A stretch of DNA of 64,000 bases from Dolomedes plantarius (lineage: Eukaryota; Arthropoda; Arachnida; Araneae; Dolomedidae): assembly GCA_907164885.2 (NCBI GenBank), contig OU015501.1, forward strand, positions 21,602,631-21,666,630, in the 5' to 3' direction. The notes under the pieces were generated by a model. That model had not been told where the DNA came from and did not search any database. It saw only the letters and a program-made list of their open reading frames with translations. Positions 1-12,309 of the stretch are shown here, piece after piece. Position numbers and translations under genes: made by a program. The number at the start of each line of letters is the position of its first letter. Within the stretch, counting starts at the first letter, position 1.

Positions 1-559
1 CAAACAAATTCCCATCCCTTCAATATGTCCTACACAAGATTTCATAACTTTCTAAACAATAGTTTCGACTGTAGACAACTTTAAAGTAGGGGCGTTTAAT
101 TCTGAACACCCTGTACATTCGTAAATTTTTGTGCTATTTTCAGACAAACGAACGTTAAAGTTTATAGGAACGTTGTGCAGCCTCAAATTAAGGTGTTGGG
201 TATGTCTAAACGCGACGCATACAGTCAGTTATCTGCTCTTATTTTTTAAACAATTTTTCGCTTAATACCAGCCGTTTTATATTAATCAATAGAATCTCGT
301 TACCTTTTGAAAGCCCTTTATACAAATCACATTAAAAAGACTGGACATACTTGAACTTTCTTAGATATTTAAATTTTGTGCGCGCCAAAATTTGTGACGT
401 CAGAAAACGTCAGAAAAACTTAATGTTGCCATTATGACTAAGAACAGCATCGGCCAATCAGATGTCAAGAGTTCGGCCAATCGTAAATGTTTTCATTTCA
501 AGTTCCTACGGGGAGTCACAGATTCAAAACAGTACTGTTCTAGACATACAAGGAGTAAC
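1..559. other. Intergenic or 5' untranslated sequence
   Basis: I recognise no gene or repeat. It precedes the putative micropeptide start at 560 and may hold its promoter and 5' untranslated region. I see no convincing TATA box. The open frame that extends upstream of 560 to 434 looks like untranslated sequence rather than coding sequence. Confidence 0.4.
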
Positions 560-1704
560 ATGTCGAAACTTTCTGAAATTCTGGAGTTAGTGGAACTAGT
601 ATATTTTATAGCAGTTGCTGTGTTTTTGTAAGTGCATTTAAGTTCAAAATATTTCCTTACTGTTCAGCTCATCTTGAAATTATAATATTAAACAAAAGTT
701 ATATATTTGAAATTTGTAATCATACATTTTAATGTACATCATATTTACACTAGCAGGGACCACAGCAGTCTATATTTTGAGTACTTTATTTCTTTATAAT
801 GTTTGTTTTAATTAATTGCAAAAAATCTTGGAATTTTTGTAGTATTTACTATAGCTGATTTTGCTCTTTTTAAATATTCATTATAAAATTGTTCTTCATA
901 ACAGTGTCCTTGTGGGTTTGATTTGCATATTAGCAAATTTTCTAAGGTTTCCCTTGACATAGATGACCTGAACTGAGTAGATATTTTTGTTATGAAACTA
1001 AAAAATCCTCTCACACTTTGCATTACTGTGAGGAATTGTTAAAACCAGTGTTATTTTTTTTTTTTTTTTAATATTTCGGAATCCGGTAATAATAGTCTCC
1101 ATTCCTCAAACCTGGAAGATGCATTAAAAATCCGGCATTGCCAGGGTAAATCTGGAAAGTTGGCAGGTCTGCTTTAGTTTACGGGGCCCATTTTCCTGAT
1201 TCCATCTTTAGAATTTCATACTCCCTTGCTATTAAGGGGGTTATATATATATATATATATTAATATTAATTCTTGGGTCCGTATTCTTGGAATACGTGCC
1301 ATCCTAGGGGGAGGTAGGATTGGAAGATAGTGAAAATTATAACTAGTTTACATTTGCAAATCTAGTGATTCACATATGCTTTGTTAATGACAAAATGAAT
1401 ATGCAAGAGTCCCTTGTGGCTCATAAACAAAGAATCAATTAAAACTACAATTAAATTAGTGTACTCACCCTCCTTTTTGTATAAACAGGATTACTTATTC
1501 TTTTTTGCTTGCATGCAAATTATGTGTTTATACATATAAAAATTTCTACATTCTTGAAAAGATTTATACAGAACAATTTCACTGATTAACATACTTTTCT
1601 ATATATTTCATAACAGCGTTGGAACAGCAGCATTGATGGTCCTCATTTGGATCATGGCTTGGATAGCCATTAGCCGATTTATGTACCGGAAATTTTCGAC
1701 ATAG
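560..1704 (+). CDS. Putative 51-aa single-pass membrane micropeptide, two coding exons
   Basis: Coding exon 1 is 560-627 and coding exon 2 is 1617-1704; the intron is 628-1616. The donor reads TTT|GTAAGTG and the acceptor is a pyrimidine-containing tract ending ATAACAG. Joining the exons keeps the frame, and the second exon ends in TAG after a basic tail (MYRKFST). The predicted protein has a short acidic/polar N terminus (MSKLSEILELVEL) and then one long hydrophobic stretch at about residues 13-42, rich in A, V, L, I and W, so it would sit in a membrane with a short basic end. A second consensus donor (ATG|GTAAGTAT) at 1743 after the stop suggests a further 3' untranslated exon. I do not recognise the family. 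The evidence is splice-site quality, frame continuity and the membrane segment; it could still be chance. Confidence 0.5.
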
Positions 1705-2844
1705 TTTCTTCTTGGATGTAACTGCATTACTTGGATAAAATGGTAAGTATTATATCATATTTCAAATAATACTACTACTGAATAACTTAAAAACTTTTCA
1801 TATGCTACCAATATCATATGGTGGTTAGCACCATAAACTTCCAAAGGATGGGCTAAAGCATGGACATTTCTGTTCTATCCCTCGTAGCAAGCATAGTTGG
1901 TTTGCATATATAGGGCTCACAGCCAATAAAGTTGTGTTGCATAGCAACAAATACTCTCTGAACAAGATCCTGCTGATTTCGAAAAAAAAAAAACTTTTTA
2001 TAAACTTGTCAACTAGGACTTACCCTACCCTCCCATTATAGATAATAAAAGCATAAATAAAAAAATAGATATAAATTAAAATATGAAGTGGAACGTCAAA
2101 CAAAGAAATCTGCTGTAATTAAATGTCCCAGTACAGCTATTATGAGCTCTTATCATAAACAGTTGAAATAATGTTTCAGAGAATGCACTAGAAATATGTC
2201 CACTGAAAAGACTATTTGTCATATGATAGGGTAAAGTAAAAGGAATTTAAAGGATTTGTCTTATCTAGATATATAATAGTAATAGATATATAATAGTTAT
2301 CTAGATATATAATAGTAAATGATCAAAATCTGCTGTTAATCAGTATCTGATGTCAGGCGTGTTAGGGTTCAATAGAACAAGGGGGGGGGGGGAGATATTA
2401 GGATATTTGTTGCTACTTTCACTGGTAATCATAGGTTTTGATGATAAATTTTCCCCAGGCTCATTATTCAAGGGAAATTTGACAATTTCACTTTTAACAA
2501 GCGTATCTCTATAGTCATTCTTTATAGGACTATGTTCCTGAAATATCAGTTTCTTTCTAAACAAATTTTGTGTTAATAGGGACACTTTTCTATTATTTAG
2601 TGCATTCTGCTTAGCTTTTATTATTATTATTACAGCCAAATAGGTTTTGATGTATGAGTATAGTTATCACAAATATAGGAGGAAATCACTTAACTGAACT
2701 GGAAGTTTACCGAATTTCTGACTCAATTTTTTTTTAAACTTTTGGGGGACTTTGTAAGTAAATTTCCTGACATAACCAAGATACTTATATTCAGATTTTG
2801 GGTAAAATGAAATAATATTAAAAGTAAATCTAAATAATATTATA
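1705..2844. other. No gene recognised; possible intron of the upstream gene
   Basis: This stretch follows the GTAAGTAT donor at 1743 and may be intronic. It contains a short local duplication of a TCTAGATATATAATAG-like unit around 2264-2312 and a poly-G run near 2381-2391. I see no supported coding sequence. Confidence 0.35.
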
Positions 2845-3751
2845 CAGTGATTTCTGCTTATAAGAATCACGTTTGTTATTACTGTTTTTGATTCTTATAA
2901 CAGGTTGATTCTTATAGCCAAAATTTAGGTTTTTGGACAGACACACACACACCTATATATACATATATTAGAAAATTTACCATAAAATACTCTTTAATTT
3001 ACATTAATTATCTTTTATTAAAATTATTTTTTATAATTTTAAAAATACAACTTAATTTTTAGACCTATAAGTAGATACACATTATAGTAAGAGAAGAAAA
3101 ATTCCAATATTTGTTACAACATACCTGCTTAACTGTTTTAACATTTCAACAAAAGGAAGGGAGCAAGAAAAAGGTTTCTATGGTAGTTTGATGTAATGAG
3201 GTTTTCAGGAGGCTGTTTATACCTCTTTCAATACTAATAGTATCAGACGAAGATTCACCTTCTAGCTTACATTTCACGGTTTGATAACGTGCTGAATCTA
3301 CTAATGTCACGTTTGCCTAAGTGATAGTGGACACTTCACTGAAGATTTATGTGTTTCAGGGTCCAGGAAGCCGCAACCAGGATGTAGGAAAAAGTGAAAT
3401 TGGACCAGGATGGGTAAAGATGCCCCCGGGTCAAGCAAATAGGACAGTGTTGTGCTAAAGCGTTTAAGGGGAAACTATTATGTTATGTCTAACAACGAAA
3501 GGGATGAATTTTATGACTATATTCCATCCTATTTTATCAATCTTTCTTTAAAAAAAAAGAGAAAGAACTTCGTGTCTTTTGAGGGTTTAAGTGGCTTTTT
3601 TGGAAAAATGAAAGGAAAGCAAAGAGTGTAAACTGATTCTTAAAACTGGTGGATTGATTCTTTAAAGCAAAAATTTTAACATGGAAATAATATATTTGTT
3701 TTTGTGATATTGATTCTTATAACCACTGATCACTATAAGCGGTGGTTACTG
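2845..3751. mobile_element. Pogo/Tigger-like terminal-inverted-repeat element, non-autonomous (copy 1)
   Basis: The element starts CAGTGATTTCTGCTTATAA and its far end, read in reverse, starts CAGTAACCACCGCTTATAG. Both termini abut TA (2843-2844 and 3752-3753), as in Tc1/mariner/pogo elements. A second, inverted copy begins at 49671 and matches 3480-3751 closely, including the run through the CGTGTCTTTTGAGGG region. No transposase frame is present. It is about 0.9 kb, a non-autonomous derivative. Assignment to pogo rests on the TA duplication and the CAGT...TTATA terminus. Confidence 0.65.
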
Positions 3752-3789
3752 TACTTATAACTGCAAAACATTTATATATGCAGTACACT

Positions 3790-4145
3790 GTTGTTCTGTG
3801 TTGTGGCTTATGCCCCTTGACTGACAGTAGATCAGATCAAGTCCCGAAGGCTATGGGCGATGAAGGTGCGGCTCCTGTTTTGAATAGCACCACAAGGGTC
3901 GAAGTCCTACTTGGCTGAATGACCGGTCCCGTAATTTTGAACCGAGTCAAGTGACGAGACCGGAACACTTGACCCCGCACCTCCAGAGGTAAATTTGAGA
4001 ACTTGGAGGACATTGTAGCCACGCCTATTTTACGTGCCCCGGCCACCATTAGTGAACACGGCAGTCGATTTGCAGCAATGAGCATCAAACCAGGGACATT
4101 CAGATCACTGGTCCGCTGCTCTTGCCAAATGGGTTACTGTGTCCT
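3790..4145 (-). repeat. tRNA-derived SINE (probable)
   Basis: Read on the minus strand, 4060-4140 looks like the 3' part of a tRNA gene: a D-arm-like TGGCAAGAGCAGCGGACCAG block, then an anticodon-arm-like segment and a degenerate B box (GGTTTGATGC). A roughly 250-bp non-tRNA body follows to about 3800. The tRNA-like head followed by unrelated body sequence is the classical SINE layout. The acceptor part is poor, and no other copy of this unit is seen in the window. The 83-residue open frame inside (3837-4088) is not regarded as coding. Confidence 0.5.
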
Positions 4146-5938
4146 ATTGTTGTTCTACAACCTGGCAATAGAATTGTGAGTAGAAAGACCAGTATAATCA
4201 ACATCCTGCAATCCTCGACAGGCAGCCAGGTAGTGTCCATTCACAACTTCCCCTAAACAAAATGGAAAGGTCAAGGGAACTCCCAATTCATATTTTATAT
4301 GTATGCTGTTGGAGACAGTCATGTCCAGTGAGCAATCTAAAGCAGGACACACTTGTTTTTCTTGGAAGTTTATAAGAAATGTTACCATTTTTTATGTTAA
4401 GACATTCCGAACTCTTTCTAACAACCTCTTCCTAGTAATAGTTATTCTTTTTCCCCTTTAATTTTGAAGATGTGAGTTTTATGCAATTATACATGAGGAA
4501 AGGTAGACAAGGTTGGGAAACTGAGAGGCAGACCTAACAAGGATAACTGTTCTCACATTTTCAGAGTCCCATAATGCCTAGGGATCCACTGCAAGACAAT
4601 TTCCTTGTACAGATCATTAAGGGGACTGATGTCCACTTTACATCCAACCTCACAAGCAGAAAAAGAGGTAGTAGCATTTAACAGGAATAGGTAGTGGCCT
4701 GCGAGTCAATAAAAAAAATTACTTTTTTCATTTGCCAGCTTGGCAGCGCCTTAGCAGTCAAAAGGACTACTACAATTTTGCCATCAAAACTGTCAGAAAT
4801 GTCTCTTACAGATTCAAGGAGTTCAAAAAAATTTCAAAAAGCTCCAGTACATGCATTTTTAGTGGCAGCACCAGCAGATCTATCAGTTTAAACGTATAGC
4901 TACTCACAAGGATACCTCATGAATAATTGCAAGTGCTAATGCTTTTAGTTCTGAATGTGAGCAGTTTTTTTATTGCAAGGGAGTATAATAATCTAGGAAC
5001 TGATACATTATTTAACAAAAAGAAACCCAAAATTAATTTGTTGTCAGAAGACTATGGCCAGGGTGCTGACATTGGTTAATGGAGTCTGCGACTTCAAAGC
5101 CCACTGTTAGCATGAAACCAATTTAAAATCATTCATCGACCTCAATTTGGTTTTTATTTTGAACTCCTCAGCATGCCCCCCCCCTGAAAAAAAAATTACA
5201 CAATATGATCTCATTTTGTTAAGTTATTGTTGTGTCTAAGAGTAGTGCAGAAGAAAAAAGTCTAGACAGAACCAAAATCGTGGATAATAGCAGGTGCTTG
5301 TGGGCTGTAGAAGAGTTCTTGGAGTGACAAAACGAGTTTGAAAAGGGCAGCCACAATAGGCAGTCAAAGATATGTTCTGGAAAAAGCTGGGCTTCTGGGC
5401 GATAACTGTGGTTATAAAAGATTTTGTGCCATCAGGGTTGATTTTCATACCTTAAAGTGATTAGTTCTTAGTCTAGCTATTGTAGAAGCAATTGTCCTGG
5501 GACAATTAAAGTCCAAAATTAGTAGTTTCTTTAGGGGCTGGTTGGATAATCTGTAGCTGGATATAGTAAGTTAAAATACAGTTTTATTGATGATACAGGA
5601 ATGAAGCATATTTTTGACTAAGTGATACAGAATTTATTTTTCCTTATGCGGAGGCACTTGTCGTAAGACATTTCTATTTTGTTAGTTACTGTGAAATCTT
5701 GCTGCCTACTCTGAAGGAGTACCATTTTTAGGTGAGCCAGTATTTCTCCCTGTAAGGGGGTAACAGGTTAACGACCAAGCTTTATTCGGGATTTTAAACC
5801 AAGCCCACTGCATGGAAGCTCACAACACTAATCATTATACCAGGGGGGGGGGGCGATAATACAGTATAATTTCATAGAAAATATTGTATTCACAGGAATT
5901 TTTAGGCTGATGTAGCATCCTAAAAATTGAATTTTTAT
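4146..5938. other. No gene or repeat family recognised
   Basis: AT-rich sequence with only short chance open frames. A poly-G run occurs at about 5842-5852, just before the assembly gap. Nothing here resembles the copia element that resumes after the gap, so the left boundary of that element lies in or is lost at the gap. Confidence 0.4.
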
Positions 5939-6438
5939 NNNNNNNNNNNNNNNNNNNNNNNNNNNNNNNNNNNNNNNNNNNNNNNNNNNNNNNNNNNNNN
6001 NNNNNNNNNNNNNNNNNNNNNNNNNNNNNNNNNNNNNNNNNNNNNNNNNNNNNNNNNNNNNNNNNNNNNNNNNNNNNNNNNNNNNNNNNNNNNNNNNNNN
6101 NNNNNNNNNNNNNNNNNNNNNNNNNNNNNNNNNNNNNNNNNNNNNNNNNNNNNNNNNNNNNNNNNNNNNNNNNNNNNNNNNNNNNNNNNNNNNNNNNNNN
6201 NNNNNNNNNNNNNNNNNNNNNNNNNNNNNNNNNNNNNNNNNNNNNNNNNNNNNNNNNNNNNNNNNNNNNNNNNNNNNNNNNNNNNNNNNNNNNNNNNNNN
6301 NNNNNNNNNNNNNNNNNNNNNNNNNNNNNNNNNNNNNNNNNNNNNNNNNNNNNNNNNNNNNNNNNNNNNNNNNNNNNNNNNNNNNNNNNNNNNNNNNNNN
6401 NNNNNNNNNNNNNNNNNNNNNNNNNNNNNNNNNNNNNN
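5939..6438. other. Assembly gap of 500 N
   Basis: A run of exactly 500 undetermined bases, a typical placeholder size. By comparison with the second copia copy, the missing 5' part of the first copy (LTR, leader and gag start) would need well over 1.5 kb, so the true gap may be larger or the first copy may be truncated here. Confidence 0.95.
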
Positions 6439-6439
6439 A

Positions 6440-9400
6440 GTGCAAACTATACTTCGTTGGAAAGACGCGGAATTTAAATTTGAAACCATTCTAACTGAAC
6501 TTGTCGCCGAAGAAACCCGAATTAGCGTACAGAAACAAGATAAGCGTGAAAACGCTACTTACGAAACGCTGAACACCTTTTCGGGTCGGCATAATTCTCG
6601 AAGTTGGAATAAAGCCAGTTTACGACGGAACACCCCATCGAGAAGCCCTTGTCCTAACAAACAAGTCCATTTTGGTAAATACCCAAGTGGGAAATCACCG
6701 GGGCGTAGAAAATCTAAACGCTCGTTCCGGCGAAACTCACCAAGTAATGAAAAGCCCGAGAGCCATTATACTGTAGAAGCCCTATTTACATCTCACAGTA
6801 ATCCAGGTGACTGGGTCGTCGACTCTGCGGCAACCCATCACTTTTGTAAGGATAAATTCCTATTTGATGGACCCCTTGAGGGTGTAAATGATAGGAGCCT
6901 AGCAGTTGCTACTAGGGGAAAGCCTATCCCTATCAAACAAAAAGGGTCAGTCGACCTACTTTGTAAGGGCGAAAAACGCGCCATTACGCTTATGCGTGCA
7001 TTGTATGTACCATCTTTGAGGCGCAATATAATTTCATTACCTTTACTTGATGAAGATGGATTTACTTTTGAAGGGGGAAATGGACAACTCCACGTTTACG
7101 ATAAAGATGGAAAAGGTTATTTTACAGCTCGCAAACAGGGGGGAATTTTTTATGCAAAACAACAGCTAACCCCAGAACAAGCTGCGAGAAAGAAAGCTTA
7201 CCAACACGAGAAAGAAACTCAATCGAAGAAAGGTAAGGCTTACGAAACTACAGCTAAAATGAAACGAAATACCCAAAACAAAAGTAAGGAAAAACCTGCC
7301 AGTACATTGAGCAGATGGCACCGTAGAATGGGCCATATGAACCCTGAACTAATCAGCCAGTCTTTTTCAAATAAAAGTGTCAGGGGTGCTCAGGAGGTAA
7401 AACCATCCAAACTTTTTTGCGAGGATTGCAGGTTAAATAAAGCTAAACGGGTGACATTTAAACCAATCGGCCAAACTAGGTCATCAAAACCACTAGAACT
7501 TTTACATCTAGATTTGTGGGGACCTGCTTCAACGACGGGATATGCAGGAGAGAGATATTTTTTGAGTATCACAGATGATCACTCAAGGAAAATCGCCCTG
7601 TATCCGATTAAAGATAAGACAGCTACTTTTCCTACCTTTTTAAATCATGTAAAACGCGCCGAAAGATTCCTTTCAACTAAGCTCAAAGCTATCAGAACTG
7701 ACAATGGTAAGGAGTTTGACAACTCACAATTCCAAGAGTATTGCCGTGCGAATGGTGTGGCCCACGAATTTACAGATATTTATTCGCCTGAAATGAATGG
7801 AGTAGCAGATAGGTTGAACCAGACAATAGGAAACACCCTCCGCACGATCCTAAATTCAAGTAAGGTTCCAGTGAAATTTTGGCCAGAAGCCGTCCGCTAT
7901 GCGGCCTACAATTGGAATAGAGTGTGTCGTAGAAACCAGACAAAAACACCGTTTGAGAAATACGGAAAGTTCAAACCCTCCATTAGTCACCTTAAACCAT
8001 TCGGGTCAGTTTGTTTTGTAGGTGTGCCGAAGCAACACCGAACCAAATTTGATCCCAGAGCTAATAAGGGAGTTCTTGTAGGCTACGCATATAGGATTAA
8101 AGGGTACAGAGTGTTGTTCCCAGAAACTGGGCGAATAGTCGAAACCCGGAATGTTAGCTTTGCTGAAGATGAACTAAATTTTTATCAATTGAAAGCTAAG
8201 CAGACTAACAATGGAGCAGTGCTGGGCGGCCATCCAGAAACTACCATATACTCACTTCACAACCCGGAGATTGAGACAGTGGTAATCCCACATATGGATT
8301 CGCGCCGAGTACATACCCGGAGTTACCAGGAGGACTCGAGACCAGGCCCTAGTTATGCAGTTCAAACAGATGAAGCAAGTGAAGACGAATCAGACAGAGA
8401 ACTATACGCCCAAACACCTCGACTCAGAGTCGCTAAGTGGACAAGGGAAGCCGTTCCGAGACCAGACGGAAAGCGGACCGATATATATTATCGCGAAGTT
8501 ATAAGGCAAGGGGGCAAGAGCCAAATGTTGCGAAGCCTCAAAGATCTCAAGAAATATTGTGAAAAGCATAAAATTAAGTACCAGCCAGAATACTTCAACT
8601 TTAGCGGTAAGAATAAAAGGACGGGCCCTGTTCCAACTCCTCAGCGACAGGTGATTGATGACGATAGCGATCTGGAATCTGAAAGTCAGACGGAAAATGA
8701 AGAAATCAACTACTTTTCCGCCTATGACACTTCCGAAAGTGACATTGTCACAGCATGACTAGAAACTGTAGTCATCCCGAAAACCTTTAAACAAGCGTTC
8801 AAAAGTAAAGAATCTAAGCTATGGAAGAAGAATTAAAAGTGTTGAGTGAAAGGGGTGCATGGAGCCTAGTACCGCCACATTCAAAGTACAAGCCTCTCGG
8901 TTGTCGGTGGGTTTTTACAACCAAAACCGATGAGCATGGAAATGTGGTAAGATACAAAGCGAGGCTCGTAGCACAAGGCTACAAACAGGTAAAGGGAGAA
9001 TCCTATGATGAAACTTTTTCACCTGTAGTCAATTTCACTCTTATACGCCTATTTTTCTCCATGCTAGTTTCCAACCTAAAGTGGTATCACCTCCAGTTAA
9101 GACATCAAATGCGCGTATTTATACGCTCCCTTATCTGAAACCATCACTATTACCCAACCACCCGGTTTTGTAGAAAAAGGGAAAGAAAACTACCTCTGTC
9201 TACTAGAGAAAGCCCTTTATGGCTTACACCAGAGCGGAAGGATATGGTTTTACGAAATCGAAAATATATTGCTTAAAAATAATTTTGAGAAAATTGACTG
9301 GGCTAACTGTGTTTACCATTTATCAAATAATCTAATTTTACTTTTATACGTAGACGATATAGTTCTTTTTGGAAAAACTAAAACACATATTGAAGCAGCA

Positions 9401-10324
9401 GTTAAAATTCTGCAGAAGTGTTTCGACATTAAAATACTTGGCCAAACTTCTAAGTTATTGGGGGTTGAATTTGAATTCAATCAAAAACAAGTTTTCATTC
9501 ACCAAACCCAATACATAGATCAAGTTGCTAAACGCTTCGAAACCTTCAATATACCAATTGTATCCTTACCCATAGCTAAAGGAACAATATTTACCAAATT
9601 ACAAAGCCCTACATCTGAACCTGAATTAACGGAAATATCAAAACTACCGTATCGAAATATTCTAGGGTGTTTATCATTTATCGCAAGTCGAACTAGACCC
9701 GACATTGCTTATGCTGTAAACATCTTCAGTCAGTTTCAGCCTAACCCAGGCTTTGCTCACTGGTACGGACTATTGAAGCTACTAGGGTATGTAATAGGTA
9801 CAAAGAATTTAAAGCTAAATATTTCCTCTACCTCTAATGAATTAACAGATTACAGTGATAGCGATTTTGCCGCCAATCGAGACGACCGAGTTTCAATTTC
9901 CGGTCAACTCATTTTACTAGACAAATCACCTATATTCTGGCGAACTGGCAAGCAAAAGGCCATAGCGCTGTCAACTATGGAAGCTGAATTCATGGCTATA
10001 ACAGAAACCTGTAAGGAAATACTCTGGATCAACCGTATAATGCAAGAATGCGAAAAATTGAAGATAATCAAGCTAACTAGATCCAAACCCCTTATCAGAA
10101 CGGATAACTTATCTGCAATAGACTTCTTAAAATCGCCGATTGAAAATAGTCGCACTAAGCATATTCATGTAAAGCTTCTATTTGTGCGTGATCTCCTTCT
10201 AAAAGAAGTTTTCGAGATAAAATTCGTGCCTAGCAAGAAGAATCTAGCAGATCCGTTCACAAAACCAAAAACAAAATCAGACTTTTCAGCCTTTAAACAA
10301 ATAATTTTTAAATCAGAAACTTAA
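6440..10324 (+). pseudogene. Copia gag-pol polyprotein, frame-broken
   Basis: The first open stretch (6440-8758) holds the Gag C terminus, protease (WVVDSAATHHF), the integrase zinc region (RWHRRMGH...CEDC), the integrase core (LDLWGP, RTDNGKEF) and a linker. The second (8821-9138) begins reverse transcriptase (GCRWVF, YKARLVAQGYKQ). The third (9269-10324) carries the polymerase YVDD box, RNase H (STMEAEF) and a C-terminal ADPFTKP tail. A stop at 8756-8758 with a frame change separates the first two, and an extra base near 9100 breaks RT. In integrase the third acidic position, 35 residues after RTDNG, is aspartate (GVADR) where copia enzymes normally have glutamate, so it may have been inactive even before the frameshifts. 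Confidence 0.9.
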
Positions 10325-11099
10325 GCTATAAACTTAAAGTAAATTCCTAACTCTAATAAACGAACTTCCTTAAAATAAGCTTTATCCTTGAGACTAGGAC
10401 GGTTATTAATTTATGAGTTATATTACTTTCCATTATTTTCTGTTTACGGAACTAACGGCCATTGTTTCGAGTTAGTTCTATGAGAACCTTCTTTCTCCCA
10501 CATAATTTGGGAGGGGTTCGCTTAAGTGTTTTACAGTTGCAATGTGTTTATACATTCTGCATTTTGTCGCATGTGTATTTAATAGTAACCTTACCCTTGC
10601 ATCTTGTATCTATTCTGTACTGTGTTTATATATGCACGTTTATGTCTCTATCTAGCATTGTGTTTATATCTACATACTAGCAATAACTGTTTCTATTTTT
10701 CCGTACTGTGTCTATACTTTAATATATTTACTAGTACGTTGTTTTGAAAAGCAAATTGTAATCAATTTTAACATACTCCTAAAGTTTTATGCTATTTAAA
10801 CATCGGAGGGTATATTATACGCAAATGTTTTTTTTCGCATGATTGTGTGTATGAAAGTGGGCCCACGAATGTTTTGAATTTTGTCTGGAGAAATACTGCA
10901 TGTGTATACCTTGCCCTACCTGTTGATGAATTGTAATGCATATTAAATTGTTAAGGATTATAAGCTATTTTTATAGAAACATGTCAACAGAATATTTATT
11001 GTATGTCTATACAAACGACTTACCCTTATTGTTTTGCAAAAACATGTAACATAACCACGTGCATGTGGTGGTGCTCATTTCTGTAAAGGGGGGGGCAGT
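10325..11099. other. Copia 3' non-coding internal region
   Basis: Lies between the pol stop and the LTR of copy 1. It has no coding content and ends in the poly-purine tract at about 11084-11099 that would prime plus-strand synthesis. It contains several GTGTTTATA-type words between 10540 and 10680. Confidence 0.6.
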
Positions 11100-12013
11100 T
11101 GTTAGGGAAAAATCCCGATTACCTTTCCTCTTCTTCCCCTAACCTTCCAGCCACGAAGAAAGAGCGATGTATTTACATCATTTCCCACCTCCACAGCAAT
11201 GTGTAAGCATCGTCAGACGCCAGTTGCGTCATGCCAGCCTAATGACGTCATTCACCCAACGATGACGCCATACCATCAGCTAAGAATGACGTCAACGCAC
11301 ATCACGTAAAATTAGCATAATTAACTTTGCTATTCTCCTGCCACGAGGGAGCGCGGCGGTCGACGCCGGTATAAATACCCAGCCCGATCACTTAGACGGT
11401 GTAGGTGAGTGATAGTTGCTGGGAAGCGATGAGATGATCTAGCACGACTCAGCGCAGCTCGGTTTTGAAAGCCAGGTTCTACCGAGAACCCGTATTAGGA
11501 GGCGGCGACCAACTTGCCAGCAGTGCACTGATGCTCTAGTCGTCTCGGCCTTGCATGCCCGCAGGTAGCCACGGGATGGTCTTTGTGCCAAGAAGGCACT
11601 ATCTACTTTAAGCATTTTTTACGATGGTAAAACTTTGCCTCGACCAACTGTGAGTTAACTTTTTTATTTTTTCTACACCTCGGTAAGAATACCACAAAGC
11701 CAACTTTTTAGAATAACACTACGAGCTGTGTAGTGCGTCTGTAAACAAGACACTTTAATGTCGTTTTACTAAATAAATGTATTTTTATTTTACCTAGACC
11801 TTCGTACGTCTTTTTAACATCTTGCATATCACACCACAAGCTAGCTAGCGTTGCTCTGACTATATCTAAAGATTAAGAGTCCAACCTTCCCTGCTAGCCA
11901 GTACGACTCTGCACGCTTAGCTATCAGTAAAGTTTGGGGCATTCCTGCCCCCAAATCTTAACTAATTTTTGGTTGGGAGAGCCGCCAGGTTCTAGCGGCT
12001 CAATTCCGTAACA
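11100..12013 (+). repeat. Copia long terminal repeat (914 bp)
   Basis: Begins TGTTAGGG and ends CCGTAACA, giving the TGTTA...TAACA inverted ends typical of LTRs. It is preceded by a poly-purine tract and followed at once by a primer binding site. It therefore serves as the 3' LTR of copy 1 and the 5' LTR of copy 2. It contains a promoter (TATA at 11370), a candidate polyadenylation signal (AAATAAA at about 11769) and a T-rich U5. No second LTR copy occurs in the window. Confidence 0.9.
11243..11377 (+). promoter_or_regulatory. LTR promoter: two CRE/ATF sites and a TATA box
   Basis: Two perfect TGACGTCA motifs (11243-11250 and 11287-11294), with a related GATGACGCCA between them, lie upstream of TATAAATA at 11370-11377. 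This is a plausible U3 enhancer and core promoter for the copia LTR, with transcription expected to start near 11400. Confidence 0.7.
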
Positions 12014-12017
12014 TTTT

Positions 12018-12028
12018 GGTTATGGGCC
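12018..12028 (+). promoter_or_regulatory. Primer binding site for an internal initiator-Met tRNA segment
   Basis: GGTTATGGGCC begins four bases after the LTR. It is complementary to the anticodon-loop region of initiator methionine tRNA (GGCCCATAACC), the half-tRNA priming known from Drosophila copia. This fixes the LTR boundary and the element type independently of the protein evidence. Confidence 0.8.
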
Positions 12029-12309
12029 GCAGGCCCTAGAGTTAATTTGTAAACAACTACTTTTTTACTTGAGGGTGACTTTGATCTAAAATAGCAGAGC
12101 ACAACGCGAAAGCTTGGTGATATGTGAGAGGATAAGCGTCGAAGGTATAAACAAAAGGTAAAGGCCCTGAATTTATGAAATTCTATATTTGGGGGGGGGG
12201 GCTATTTGTATATATATATAATATTTAGTGTTTTACATACTGTCTTGCATTTTTTTTTATATGCTTATATATATATATATATTTACATATTGTACCTGTA
12301 ACTTAAAAC

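Larger units (their letters stand above)
6439..12013 (+). mobile_element. Ty1/copia LTR retrotransposon, copy 1 (5' end missing)
   Basis: Internal region 6439-11099 followed by an LTR at 11100-12013. The internal part encodes, in copia order, the end of Gag, protease, integrase, reverse transcriptase and RNase H. A poly-purine tract (AAAGGGGGGGGCAG) directly precedes the LTR. The 5' LTR and gag start are absent because the copy runs into the N gap. About 775 bases between the pol stop and the LTR are non-coding and carry repeated GTGTTTATA-like words. The element is dead as seen: at least two frame breaks lie in pol. Confidence 0.9.

Noticed and set aside
3837..4088. 83-residue frame on the minus strand
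   Set aside because: It covers the body of a tRNA-derived SINE and has no domain.
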